The translations under genes and the position numbers were made by a program. From Acanthaster planci (Eukaryota; Echinodermata; Asteroidea; Valvatida; Acanthasteridae), in assembly GCF_001949145.1 (NCBI RefSeq), contig NW_019091362.1, positions 11,505,948-11,569,947 on the forward strand: 64,000 bases of DNA. The letters are read 5' to 3'. Below, piece after piece: positions 11,839 to 23,509 of this stretch. Each line of letters opens with the position of its first letter. Positions within the stretch are counted from its first letter, which is position 1. Below the pieces are notes generated by a model. It worked only from the letters and a program-made list of their open reading frames with translations. It did not search any database and had not been told where the DNA came from.

Positions 11839-12619
11839 AGACGTCCATCGTGTATCAGAATTCTAAAAACAAGTTAACTATTATTTTGGAGTTAATGAAC
11901 GTCCTTTTCCGTCTTGTGGGTCAATATGTACAGGTTTGATGCGTGCTATTGTTGAGAAGCGCTTCAGAGGCTGTATCAAAACATTGTGTGCTCTAAAACC
12001 CGATCTGCATCTCAGTGTGTGGCTTTGAAGAACGTGTTCAGGAAATGTTTTGGTTCTGACGATGGAGTCAAGAAACCATGCTTGAACCAGGAACTCGGTG
12101 GATTGAGTCCACGCTGTAAATAGTTGTAAATGTGTGAATCTTCGGCAGGAAGCTTCCGAACTATATTTTCCTGGTTTTAGTTCTAATTCACAGAGAATGA
12201 GAAAACGGGGAAGACGGTCTCCCGGAAATTATTGCGAAACAGAACACTGACTGTAGAACCGATGACTCATGTAGGATTATTCTGTCATTTTTTCTGCTGG
12301 CAGGAAACTTCCCACCTCTGAAAACTTACAGAAAATGGTTACTCTTCAGCGAGTTCAGCAACTTTTAATTAACTGTTAACCCTTTTTTGTTAACTAAAGC
12401 AGGGAGTAGACAAAATTGTGACTTGCAGCGGGGACTAGTGGGAAACTGGTCTGGGAAATTCAAACAGTATGTTGTCATGAAGGTGGTTTGAGAAATAAAA
12501 ACTCCGGCTTTATTTGTTTCATGGTCGTTTCTATTGTTTTTACCTTAGACCCAACTTGAACAGAAACCAACGATTGTAGATTCTCCGTTTTATAACCGTT
12601 TTCTTCAGATCTTCAAAAG

Positions 12620-12701
12620 ATGGCTGATGGGACATCTATCGGAGCCTGTTTCCATTTGTTGGTGGCGATGTCTTTTCTCGTGGAGTCGGTGACTGGTCAA
12701 A
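12620..12701 (+). CDS. Exon 1: signal peptide
   Basis: ATG at 12620. A hydrophobic core (FHLLVAMSFLV) is followed by ESVTGQ, a good signal-peptidase context. Donor A|GTGAGT, phase 1. Confidence 0.8.
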
Positions 12702-15700
12702 GTGAGTTGCTAAATTTCAAAATGCCAGAGGTTTGAGAGTAGCATGGTTTCGGTCTCTGGTTGAGCCAAGGCTTAAAGTCAATTCGTTTAGCTTTTTCGA
12801 GAATCAAACTTCATATTCGGCAGGCCATTTGACGGGATAAAACTAGAAGTGGAAGTTGGTAGGCTGTAAGGTAGAAAAGTAAACGAAAAGAAAATTGAAA
12901 GGGCTTTAAAAGATTTCCGAATGTATTTTATTCTCGCTCACTCAGGAATGACACTGATATGCGATGTTTAAAAGCTGATTTTTTCGACAAAAATAAAAGT
13001 ATGCCGCACTAAACGCCACGTGGATTTTTAATAAAAACGGGTTTTTAACTAAATCATTTTGACATTGGAGCTGAGGTGTGAATTCCAACTCAAAGTGGCA
13101 TAGATTTGATGAAATAATTCTGAAGTACATTGCTTTGACCTCTCACTCCTCCAAAAGTTGGGATCAAACTGTGGAGGTCGGACCTATACAAAACTAAGGA
13201 CGAATCACACTCATGAGTACTCAGCACATTTTGCATAGATTTAAGGGGTGGCTAAAAACTTGATTTTAATGGGGTGTTAGTGTCTTTTTTGGGAGGTGGG
13301 GTTGACATTTTGGAATTTCTTTGTGTAGCCTTTTTGAACTTGTCAGAGGGTTGCTGCTTTTTAAACGCTTTGGGAAGGAAGGGCGATGAAACTGCTTTCT
13401 AGATCTACTTTCTCTCGTGGTATTCAAAATGCCATTTCTGGGGGTTTGGGGGAGCAGGTGTGGTTCCTCTGCTTTGACCCACCAATGCCGAGAACAAACA
13501 GCAGTGGTGATCAACATTGCACTGCAGGACATACCTTCAGAAATGTTTTTTTCGGCAAGGAAAATAGGGTCTACTTTCTTTGCCTAATTATTTTCTCTTT
13601 CAATATTTTCTCAGACGTCGTTTGTCCCTCTGATTGGACGGGTAATACAGACAATAACAAAGACACTGGAGTTGTGACTTGGAGTATCCCAAGGCAGCCT
13701 TCTGAGGTGATGAACACGGCATGCACCCCCCAGAGTGGCTCGGAGTTTCCAATCGGCATCACTGTGGTAACATGCTCGGCTCAAACTACTGCTGGTGATA
13801 GGGTAACCTGCACATTTCGGGTGACAGTTTCCGGTGAGTAGCATCGGGGTCCAGTCCACTAATTCAAGCCCCATTGAAAACAGTGTAAAATCAGCACCGT
13901 TCAGGGCCCAATAGCATGCATGCCAACATCCCTGAGATTTCTGAAACACAAATGAAATTCTTGTCTGGTCACTTGTCTTCCAATTTCTTTTCAGTTTTTT
14001 GTGGGTTAACCAAGTACNNNNNNNNNNNNNNNNNNNNNNNNNNNNNNNNNNNNNNNNNNNNNNNNNNNNNNNNNNNNNNNNNNNNNNNNNNNNNNNNNNN
14101 NNNNNNNNNNNNNNNNNNNNNNNNNNNNNNNNNNNNNNNNNNNNNNNNNNNNNNNNNNNNNNNNNNNNNNNNNNNNNNNNNNNNNNNNNNNNNNNNNNNN
14201 NNNNNNNNNNNNNNNNNNNNNNNNNNNNNNNNNNNNNNNNNNNNNNNNNNNNNNNNNNNNNNNNNNNNNNNNNNNNNNNNNNNNNNNNNNNNNNNNNNNN
14301 NNNNNNNNNNNNNNNNNNNNNNNNNNNNNNNNNNAAATTCTCACTTGAATTAGTGGTCTGCACCCATCGGGGCCTACTGGTTGGTTTTCATTTTGGTTAA
14401 TGTACTCGTATCACGCCCATCAAACAACCCACAGCAGTTCAGCCAACCGACACTAAACCCGCCTGAACCTAAACGTAACCAGAACCCATCCGAACTGCCC
14501 AATCCCAACACTATCCAACTAACCCCTAGGGAGACGCATACTCAACAGATCCAAATTTACTGCCGTCGAGTGGAGTGTACCCATCCTGTTGTTGGCCGCA
14601 AGGTAAACTGTGCCACTTTCATTTGCCGGCTGCAAACTAATGAGATATTCTTACAGAATGCTCAACTGTGATTGTGCCGATCCTGAACGACAAAGGCAAG
14701 TCTGCAGACTCGAACCGTTGCCATTGAGTATCAAACATATTGGATGCCAGTAAGGCAGCTCTATGTATTGTAAAGTTGGTCACAGCATGAACCTTCCTGG
14801 GTCATACGGTCGTGCTTAAGCGTAAAAGGAAACTGTCAGTGGACATTCAGCTCAAATTGCTTCATACACATTACTACGCATTGGAACAATAAAAACAGGA
14901 CCAAGGGGTAAATACTTTGGAAGTGACAAGGCGATGGCAGTTTTCCATTCTTAGAAAATCCTTTCATCGGTACATTTTAAAGGGCTCTATTTTGCTTTTG
15001 TCACACAAGGCACTGGTATGCAAAAGACGATGAAAAAAATCCAAAAACTCTCTCTATCTAAACAAGTTGTTTAATAGGATAAACAAGAAGAATGGAACGT
15101 ACAAGTAGATCATGTGGAAAAATGTGATTTTTTTTACATAGAATTATGGAGACACTATTGTTTGGCCTGGATGACATCACACTTCGGCTCATGACTAGGG
15201 ACATTTTATTAGTACAGAAACCAATATGTCGAAGTTTCTCCCTTCACTACTCCAAAGGGGTGGAAAGTCAAAGTAACATTACAAGAAAGCTTCTTGACAT
15301 GTATTCGAGACATGAAAATTGCATCGCGTGTCTCTTTTAAGGTGAAGAAAACAATTAGTCTTGAGCAAAAGTGTGAGCATTAATTATTTGGAAAGGTCGG
15401 GTTGTCATATTTGTTTATATACTAGACAATCAGAATCCAACGATAACCAAGTGTCCCGAAGCCGTTCGCAAGACTATACCCGACTTCGATCCGATGAATC
15501 CGGTGTTCTCCGTTCCGGTCAGCTGGGACCAACCGGCGACCGACGACAACTCGAACAAACCTCTACGCACGTCCTTCACGCACGTGCCAGGGACCAAATT
15601 CGACTTGGGCATCACGACTGTCAGGTATACTACCAGGGACAGCGCGGGCAACGAGGCGAGTTGCTCCTTCAACATCCGTGCTGTCGGTTAGTGCAGTTAG

Positions 15701-18700
15701 CCTAATTTGGTACATGTACGCCAGCATACTCACCGATTGTTTTGGGGCAATCCATGAAGTGAAGTGTCAGCAGCTGTTCCATGACCCTTGTTCACTCAAG
15801 GGGAAACGTCGAGGGTCAGAAATTGGCCTTTGTGTTTTCATTAAAAAGGAAGCTGAAGAAACTGAGATATTTGTGATGTTTTTGTGGGCTTAACACCAAA
15901 AAAATGCCAGTCTGTTCTAAAGTTTCAAATTTAGATAACTTGAAATAGTCAATTTTCTTCTTCCTCGCAGTGCAACCACCGGTGAATCATACCTTGTTCA
16001 GGTCCGTCACGAGTGAGCGTTTCACCGTCGTCTGGCCCCAGTCAGAAAATGCAGCCATTGCAGACTACAGCCTCTTAGTTTGGGCAAATGTAAGCCTCAT
16101 TTTGCAAGGCTGCATAATTTTACAGAGAGTGATGCAGTGTACAAAATTTGCATGATGATGTCACATTCATGGTGTCTGAAGAGCCATTTACAGCGCTTGT
16201 GGAACGGGATTCGCGCGGTTTAAGATATAAGACCCTAGTATTTCAGGTTGTTTCATTCAGAGCCGACAAACTGCGCGGTCACTCAATAAACCGCTGCATT
16301 TAGAAACCAGAATGATTTAGCGCACACAGACCCGCGTGTTCCGGCCAGCTGAGTCAGCGTTCTTGTCGGGTATGATATGACGTTGTGGTCCAGCTTCTAC
16401 GTTATTATTGTTGTCCGCTCCGTAAATGTACAGCATCGTGGGCCGTTATCACTTTCTGTAACCACTTTCCAGTACCGCACGCAAGTGTAAATGGTATAAA
16501 TAGGATTATCGTACAGTTCGCCATCGAAGGGTGTGCATCAAAGCGGACAGTTTCAACTTCATGGTCGAAATCGCGAATGTGACGGCCACGAGTGATAACC
16601 TGGAGCTAAATTTAAGTTACAAAAACGTGACAAATGCTGACGTAAGACATTGCCCATAGCTCTGAAAGCTCATTTCGGACAAGGTCTAGTACAGAGTACG
16701 AGTGACATATTTCAAAGAGTTCAAAACTATAAGGAGTTGAATTCTATTTCACAGGGGACACCCAGGCCCGATTCCAGCCAGCGCGTGCCTGTTACGCTTT
16801 CCTCTGACCAGATGAAGTATACCTATGTCGAACAGGCTGTCACCAGTCTCGAACCCGGGACGTTGTACAACGTAGAGGTCAGCAGTGAGTCGGGTGCCGT
16901 CGTCTCTTCGACTCAGCAATGGACGAGTAAGTGATGCTCTGTGGTGCCTGCAGTTTTTCCAAGAGGGAAGTCTTCAGGTTAACAGCAGTACTACTTGCGT
17001 TCAATGCGTGCTTTCAAGATGAAGGGGGCATCTTGGTGTGAGGTCTGTTTCTGCCTCGGTTGTTTGATGCCGCTTGCTTCGTAGATCTCAGCCTATGCCT
17101 ATAAACTGTAATCATCAGTGGTGAAGCCAGGCTCCTCGGGGAGAAGGGCAGGGGGACAGGAGTTCCTTCAGGGGTATTTTCCGCTTCTCCCCTTGGCTAC
17201 GTCGCTAGGTTCCTGGGGGAGGAGGAGGGGGACAGAGTTCCCACAAGGGAGAAGTTCCCTTCCCACCTCCAGATATACCAGTGCTAATCACTGGGACCCA
17301 TAAACCCCATCCAAGGGCACTGACAGCTGCGAATCTCGTTCATTACATGTTTAAGTTTGAAAAGATAGGCCTATCCTGTAGCCTGCTAGGTATACTGCCA
17401 CAAGCTACGTTCATTCCGTACGCACGCGTCATACGGAAGCCTAGGTTACACTGTTTCACTGGGTTAACAAAAATCGTTCCCATGCACACTCCATGGCTCA
17501 TGCCTTGAACGAAGCGGCGGGTATGAGGGACCACACTGACAAGTTCTTCCGTTGATGTTCCTGATTCTGGCTAGGCTACAACATTGGTTACTAATAAGTA
17601 ATAAATTGATTTTGCGTGATTTATTTCCTAAACATACGCTTTGCAATTTTGGGGTTGGAATAATGATTCACATTGTTATTAATATGGGCAAAGCTGTTCA
17701 AATCTCACTGAACGTGTAATGGGGAATGATTTCATAAAGTTAGATCATAAAGTGATCATAAAGTATCATAGAGTGCTGAGTGGTAACGTGGTGCCCTCAA
17801 GGCACAGTTTGGGATATTTCGAAGTTACAGATATGTCAGTTCTTTTTTGTTTTCCATTAAAAGGTTTGTGGTGTTTAGAAAAACATGTTTATTAAGTGAT
17901 GGCAAGATTGCTTTTAATTGCTGAACACAGAGTGGCGAAGATTCATATTTTGTTTGTGTTTTGTTCTGTTTATTTTGTTTGCTCTGTTTTTTTTCACCAG
18001 GACCCACCGTGCCAGCCGGTCTGACATCAACAACCCTGTCACCTACATCAGCTGAACTGACATGGACAGCTCCAAGTTCAGGGAATGTGGAGCAATACAG
18101 AGTAACTGTCGGCGTAAGGGAACCGGTGTACGTCCCCAGGGAAATGAGCAGAGTGATACTGGAAAGTCTCCGTCCTGGAGAATCGCTCTTAACACGTGTC
18201 AGTGCGGTGGTTGGCTCAGGCAAAATGCGCCAAGAAGCGGATTCAAGTGTAACTGTTTCTACAGGTAAATTTGACAGTCAAGTAGCAGTTTTGGTTGAGA
18301 GTAGCCTACAACGCCACGTACAAGGTTGGCACTTTCACTCTATTCCTGCAAAAGTGATTTACCCTTATCTGGTTTGTGCTAACATCCTTCTTGCCCCATG
18401 TTTGCCTTAGGCTGGCAAACGTGAAAGTGTGGGTGAGCGATCTGTCAAAAAAGCAAATCGTCCACCACGCGGTAGCTATATATGGGCTGCAAAACGCAGT
18501 CTGCATGCACTTGGCGCACGAAAACACTTTCTGTGACTAAGACCTGGGAAATTTATTGCACTAAACATTTCCAGGAGAACATTTACAACCCAGTCCTGCT
18601 ATGGCAAAGGGGGTGTCCTTGGAATGCGAGAGCGTTATCCGACCAGTCATCCCACCCGCAGCTTGTATATCTTTCGTTCTAGCAGTCCTGAGTTTAAGTC

Positions 18701-21700
18701 TCTTTGCATATAATCCCAACTGCTGGTCATCCGACTTGAGTGAAGTCTATGAAACATGGACATTCAAAATACCTCAAAATAATGTATTGCTTACGCTATT
18801 AAGATACATTCTGCAGTCAGTCTGCATTTTGAGGGATTTAGGTTTTGAAATTAATGAAAGGAAGCATTCATTTTCTCGAGTGCTAAACACTAAGCTGGGG
18901 GATGGCGTTAGGGCACAGCGTTTTTAAAAAAAACTAAGCAATGAAGGGAATACCTTTAGCTCAGAAAACATGATTTTTTTGTTTTTCGTTTTGCACACTC
19001 AAGACGGGTAGGGATGGATCAGGGAAGGGGAAACTGGGGCCAAGTCTTCCTCACATTTAATTTTCAGAAGAATAAGATGAAGAAGATTTATTGGTTTGTT
19101 TTATTTCCACTCCTCCCAAAAATATTTAAAATGTCCCAAAATTTCAAGTCACCCCTCAGAAAGGCCATAACGAATACATAAAAAATTCCCGAAAATTGGG
19201 AGGGTCGCTTTGTGCGCTCGTAAAAATGATGAAAATGGTCCGCAAGTAAAAGCGGTGTAAGATTTGAACGGACAAATATTCGAAGTGTCGACCTTGTCGT
19301 GATTCGCTTTGTAGGACCACTGAATGCTTCTCAGCTCGTTGCTTACAACTACACCGAATCAACCATAGCACTTGTGTGGGCCACTTCGCCTCCGAGCAGC
19401 AATGAGGAGCCGTACATGCTGTTGATTAATCCAGCTGACGCGGAGAAGAGCTACCTGACCGTATCCGACACTGGAAACATCGCCTCGGCCGAGTTCAAAG
19501 GACTGAAGCCGAACACCGACTACATGATCAGACTTATTAGTAACTCGGGTCTGTCGGTCGGCACCTCCCAGAAAACTAGTAAGTAAGAAAAGTTTAAGGC
19601 TCAGGGTTTCAAGGCGTTTCGTTTTTGTTTTGACTCCTCGTACAACTGTACCGTGTAACCTTATACAATACATGACCCAATGGACGTTGTCTAAACCTCG
19701 GCTCTGGCTGCGGCATCCTTTTAAAGTTTACGTTTCATAATATTATCAACTAATCGAGACTTTTCTGGTCCATCAAAGCTCCACTTTTTACCGCACAAAT
19801 CGTAAAATTGCAAAATTCTAGGACAAATATCGGAATTCTTTTAAATTTGGCTCGAACTTATATACAGTACATGCACTTTGGAAACTGTGCCCAGCAAGCA
19901 TAACTGGTACTTTAAAAAGCTCCGCACAGGATATGCAATCGCACTTACAGCAAAAGAAAGGAACCCGCTTGTTTATACTTTTTATGTTGATCTGTTTTGC
20001 TTGGATAATTTCCAGAGCAAAGAGGGTGTCCATGTAAAGGCACTGTTCAACTTCAAACTTTCTTGTTTATGCACATATTGCAGGACCGGGACGCGTAAGC
20101 AATATTCGCCCTACGGTGGTGACAAATGACTCTATCACCCTCGTGTGGGACGCACCGACAGAGGATGAGGTCACCTCATACATGGTTACAGTCTCTCCGG
20201 CTGGAACCGCGGAAGACCCCAACACGATGTTAGACACAAGGTAGGAACTTTCTTTGCTTTTTCCAGATGATCATTATTTCGTTTAATAGAATGTGCTACT
20301 AAACGCTGTAAAGCTGAAGCTTTTTTTGTTCAAAGTGAATCGCGATGATTTCTTATCCGATACTTGTGCGCGCTTGTATCATTTACCCGACAAATCGTAA
20401 AATATATTAATTGCAAAACGATTTTAACATTTTTACCTAGCGTTTTTACGGCGTACGAATTCAGATTGGGGATGTTGAAATGAGAAGCTGATACGTTTAT
20501 GTTTACATAGGCCCACTATTATACTTCTACTGGGAGATAGCTCCCAGTCAATTAAACAACAGAAACGAACCCAAGCCAAATCTACGCTAGATCTAGTTCA
20601 TAAGTATGGCTTTCACTCTAAATACAAGCATGGACTGCTTTCTTGCATAATGGAGAGTCCAAGAATACAGCGTCACGTTTAAAGAAGGTATATCTTTCAT
20701 ATACAACATCGAAAAATATTAGCCATGTCATTAATCTGAACTGATGCCTCCTGCTGCTCAAATTATGATTCGCTTGTGTTGAACGGTGCAGACATAGTCA
20801 AGCAGTGTTGCGCATTTTGAAACAAGTGACGTGGGAAGTTGCCTGTATTTCACACTGCATACTCGTAATTATTGTAAAATGAGTCATTGGTTTCTAATTT
20901 TTTTTCTGAAGCCGCATTTTCGTCAATCTGGAATATGCGACCGAGTATTTCTTCAGTGTTGTCTCTGTTCACGACGGCATTGAGAGCGTGCCGCAAACGC
21001 TGATGGTGACGCCCGGTGTAACCCAGGCCGTAACAGAACCACGTAGGTCCACCCTTTCCTTTTGACCAATGGCTTTATAGTAGGGGGAGGGGCAAGGAGG
21101 GTACAACTCTTGCTCCAAAAACTGCAGATGGATATTAAATAGACATGATATTTCCACATATCCATTCAGTTTAGTTAATTTATGAATTAATGAAACCTCC
21201 ATATACTCTATATATACATTTCAAAACAGCAAGATTTAAAGATGAAATTGACAAGAAACAGGAATGTGCAGTAGTACTTGGGAATTTAAACAGGCTTACT
21301 TGGACCATTCAGTCACTGTTTTCCCTCCCTCCAATACATACACTGAATAATTGACAAAAGGGCTATAACTTTTGACGTTAATGTATTCATTAGACCATCG
21401 GCAGGAAATGCCCCTTTTACGGTATTTTCTTGGCCACAGTCCCGAAAAACCAGTCAGTAATCAGGCCTTATGTGTGACTAGCAAAAGTGTACTGATATTT
21501 CGATGTACTTTTTATATGAAAGTGAACATGGTGGCGATAGTGGTAGGAGTGGTGCTTGGTACGTTTGTCCTTATTCTGGCAATTATCTTCTGCTGTACCT
21601 TCTGGAAGTACCGCAGGCTGCAGGTAAGTGGATGTTGTTTGAGGTGCATTAGTTCCATTGAAGAGCCCATGCAGTTAACATTTTTAAAACACTCCTTGTA

Positions 21701-22993
21701 AAATGCACATTTTTAATACTGCTTTGTGTCTTGTATAAACCCATTAAAACTTTTCGTAGAACATGTAACGGCATTTTTTGTGCTTCTTGAGTTTAATTAT
21801 TTACAAATCTGAGAGAACAAAGTTTGCTTTGTTCTGGGAGGATGACTCTGTGTTACAGCTTTTATGTCAGAAATGTACAGGAATTTGGACTGTCTATGAC
21901 AAAACACGAGAGAGCAAAGTTTACTCAGAATATTTGCAATGAGCACATTTAATTACACAGTCACCTATGGAGTCCTATAGATGCGTCTACTAATACTTTT
22001 CTATATGTGATGCTAATTATATATCTTCATCTTCGACCAGCCTTTCTTTTGTTGTGTTTTGATGAGCGTAGGGGAGTGAAAAACTCAGTTCGGCAAGAAC
22101 GGGACGCACAAACGCCGCCTTGGAAACAGACGACCACACCTATAAGGTGATCAGCCTTTCTTAATTTATACTTTAGTGTACTTTTTAGCCATTGGCTATC
22201 AGCAATAGAAAGAGAGTAGTTAGTTTAGATGAACAATAAAGGAATGCCCTTTACAACGCTCAGTTGAATAGACCGATTGCACCCACTAATTCACGTGACC
22301 TATAATGGGTATCAAGCATTAACAAACATGTGGTCCTGCCACAGCAAACTGTGTCGTAAGTGTTATTAACAAAAAAATAACGCCGACGGTCAGTACAGTA
22401 CATAGACTACTGTTGTGCTATGTAGTATAACAAAAATGGGCTTTAGTCTTAGTAAGTAATACCACTTAAAACACACATTTTGCAGTAAGAGGACGTTATG
22501 TTTGTTGATATTTGATACCCACTGTAGATCACGTGACTTTAATAGCAGGCGCAGTCGGTCTGATGTATTAATTTTGGGGCTCTTTCCTGGGTATTGGCTT
22601 TTAGAGCAGTAAATGTCCGAAGCTATATTAACATCCATTTTAATTGAAATTACATAATTTCACTAAGTTACATCAACTCGTTTAGTAACACCTTTCGAAA
22701 TGAAGAATATTGCACCACTAACTGTTGATATCATACATGCATTCTAAATTTGCTTTTGCTTATTTAAAATTTCTAATTATTTTTTTTCTTCTGTGTCACG
22801 AACCTAGTCTGAGCGTCGCGTAACTGATACAGACAGCGGGGAAATATATGAGCTTCCCAATGACCCAAGCAAGGCCTCAGGACCCAAACAGTTCAGTAAC
22901 CCCTCCACGGAGTATGAGAATGCAGTCATCCGCCCCATCACCGGAAAAACGCCACCTCCTGTCCAGAACAAGCCCAAGTTCGGTAGACGGTAG
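12620..22993 (+). CDS. Type I membrane receptor: signal peptide, 2 HYR, 4 FN3, TM, tyrosine tail
   Basis: Twelve exons join to 676 residues with consistent phases: 12620-12701, 13615-13833, 15426-15686, 15971-16089, 16755-16926, 18001-18264, 19315-19578, 20084-20240, 20912-21042, 21523-21623, 22072-22146, 22808-22993. Order: signal peptide; two HYR (hyalin-repeat) modules with their CP, TCT/TCS and D.AGN..C features; four fibronectin-III modules carrying TW/VW and L.P.T.Y motifs; one hydrophobic TM segment; then a tail of about 97 residues with HTYK, EIYELP and TEYENAV. YEN fits the YxN pattern bound by Grb2-type SH2 domains, and PPPVQNKP is SH3-ligand-like. HYR and FN3 modules are adhesion or recognition folds, so a cell-surface binding and signalling role is likely; the ligand is unknown. 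The 317-base gap in intron 2 could hide a further phase 1-1 HYR exon. A CAG acceptor at 12606-12608 suggests a non-coding upstream exon. Confidence 0.85.
13615..13833 (+). CDS. Exon 2: HYR domain 1
   Basis: Acceptor TTCTCAG, donor G|GTGAGT, phase 1-1. It begins NVVCPSDW and contains VTCSAQTTAGD and CTFRVTV, the typical end of a HYR module. Confidence 0.85.
14018..14334. other. Assembly gap of 317 N
   Basis: A run of N within intron 2 of the HYR/FN3 receptor. Its true length and content are unknown. Confidence 0.99.
15426..15686 (+). CDS. Exon 3: HYR domain 2
   Basis: Acceptor ATACTAG, donor G|GTTAGT, phase 1-1. Contains ITKCPEAV, VSWDQPATDDN and RYTTRDSAGNEASCSF, all classic HYR features. 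Confidence 0.9.
15971..16089 (+). CDS. Exon 4: FN3 domain 1, first half
   Basis: Acceptor CTCGCAG, donor AAT|GTAAGC, phase 1-0. Encodes FTVVWPQSENAAIADYSL, the B-C strands of an FN3 fold. Confidence 0.8.
16755..16926 (+). CDS. Exon 5: FN3 domain 1, second half
   Basis: Acceptor TTCACAG, donor A|GTAAGT, phase 0-1. SLEPGTLYNVEV is the E-F corner and F strand that completes the module begun in exon 4. Confidence 0.8.
18001..18264 (+). CDS. Exon 6: FN3 domain 2
   Basis: A pyrimidine-rich acceptor ends at 18000; donor G|GTAAAT, phase 1-1. VPAGLTSTTLSPTSAELTW and the following strands are a whole FN3 module. Confidence 0.88.
19315..19578 (+). CDS. Exon 7: FN3 domain 3
   Basis: Acceptor TTTGTAG, donor A|GTAAGT, phase 1-1. 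STIALVWATSPPSSNEEPY and LKPNTDYMIRLIS mark the module. Confidence 0.88.
20084..20240 (+). CDS. Exon 8: FN3 domain 4, first half
   Basis: Acceptor ATTGCAG, donor AG|GTAGGA, phase 1-2. DSITLVWDAPTEDEVTSYMV is the N-terminal half of an FN3. Confidence 0.85.
20912..21042 (+). CDS. Exon 9: FN3 domain 4, second half and stalk
   Basis: Acceptor TTTTCTGAAG, donor C|GTAGGT, phase 2-1. LEYATEYFFSVVSVHDGIES completes FN3 domain 4, followed by a short stalk before the membrane. Confidence 0.78.
21523..21623 (+). CDS. Exon 10: transmembrane segment
   Basis: Acceptor ATGAAAG, donor CAG|GTAAGT, phase 1-0. About 25 hydrophobic residues (VAIVVGVVLGTFVLILAII) end in FWKYRRLQ, a basic stop-transfer. Confidence 0.82.
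22072..22146 (+). CDS. Exon 11: cytoplasmic tail with HTYK
   Basis: Exactly 25 codons, phase 0-0, acceptor GCGTAG, donor AAG|GTGATC. It could be skipped without changing the frame, so it may be a cassette exon. Confidence 0.65.
22808..22993 (+). CDS. Exon 12: cytoplasmic tail end with YELP and YENA
   Basis: Acceptor AACCTAG, phase 0, stop TAG at 22991. Contains SGEIYELPND, TEYENAVIRP and TPPPVQNKPKFGRR at the C-terminus. Confidence 0.82.
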   Translation, partial: SERRVTDTDSGEIYELPNDPSKASGPKQFSNPSTEYENAVIRPITGKTPPPVQNKPKFGRR

Positions 22994-23503
22994 AAATAGG
23001 TAATCTCTTATTCGGGCTTCCTCAAAACTATAAAAGCTAAGATTTGAAGCTAATTGCTAGATGAGTGTGTTACATTCACTGTGCATTTGCTACTCCATTA
23101 GTTCAGTGTAAATTTGACAATAATTCGTTTTAAAAAGCCGAAGGGAATACTAATCAGACAGTTTTCAACAGATTTCACTGGCATTTCATATAAAATTATC
23201 AAGCAATGCTTTTAACATGTCAATAACATTTCGTTTACTGCGTCATCAACTGCTTTTCCGAGCAACATATTTCTCCTTGGTCTTTCCATTTGTCGTGAAT
23301 ATGAAAGTGTCGTAGAGAGAGCTCACCAGATTGATTCCACACCGTTGGGGAAATGGAAAGTAACCATGACGTCTGAGGAAGAGATGCGCGTGCGGGGTGG
23401 GCTGATCAACCTGGATTCAAATCAAAAGTGAGAGGAGGATTGCATGTCAGATTAGATCAGATTTGCTGAAAACAAATTCCTGATCGCCGATTCCTGATTT
23501 AAG

Positions 23504-23509
23504 AATAAA
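23504..23509 (+). promoter_or_regulatory. Candidate poly(A) signal of HYR/FN3 receptor
   Basis: AATAAA about 510 nt after the stop codon. It is the first such hexamer downstream that I noticed. Confidence 0.4.

Larger units (their letters stand above)
3613..12607. other. Intergenic stretch with weak candidate exons and MITE-like repeats
   Basis: Nine kilobases without a firm gene. Two minus-strand open frames (4306-4591 and 5839-6075) read like protein and are listed separately. Repeats at 7116-7197, 7851-8235, 11001-11162 and 11189-11838 are listed separately. The rest shows only short overlapping open frames and AT-rich intergenic sequence. Confidence 0.5.

Noticed and set aside
14381-14671. 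96-codon frame after the first gap, rich in Asn, Pro and Gln
   Set aside because: Low-complexity AACCC-type sequence; no phase 1 exon borders and no HYR features.
16525-16640. Possible extra exon before a GTAAGA donor, reading FNFMVEIANVTATSDNLELN
   Set aside because: No acceptor gives the phase 0 entry required after exon 4, while exon 4 joins exon 5 directly and completes an FN3 fold.
17130-17280. G-rich duplicated-looking block (GGGGGACAG...GTTCC)
   Set aside because: Two loosely similar halves only; borders and copies elsewhere in the window could not be shown.
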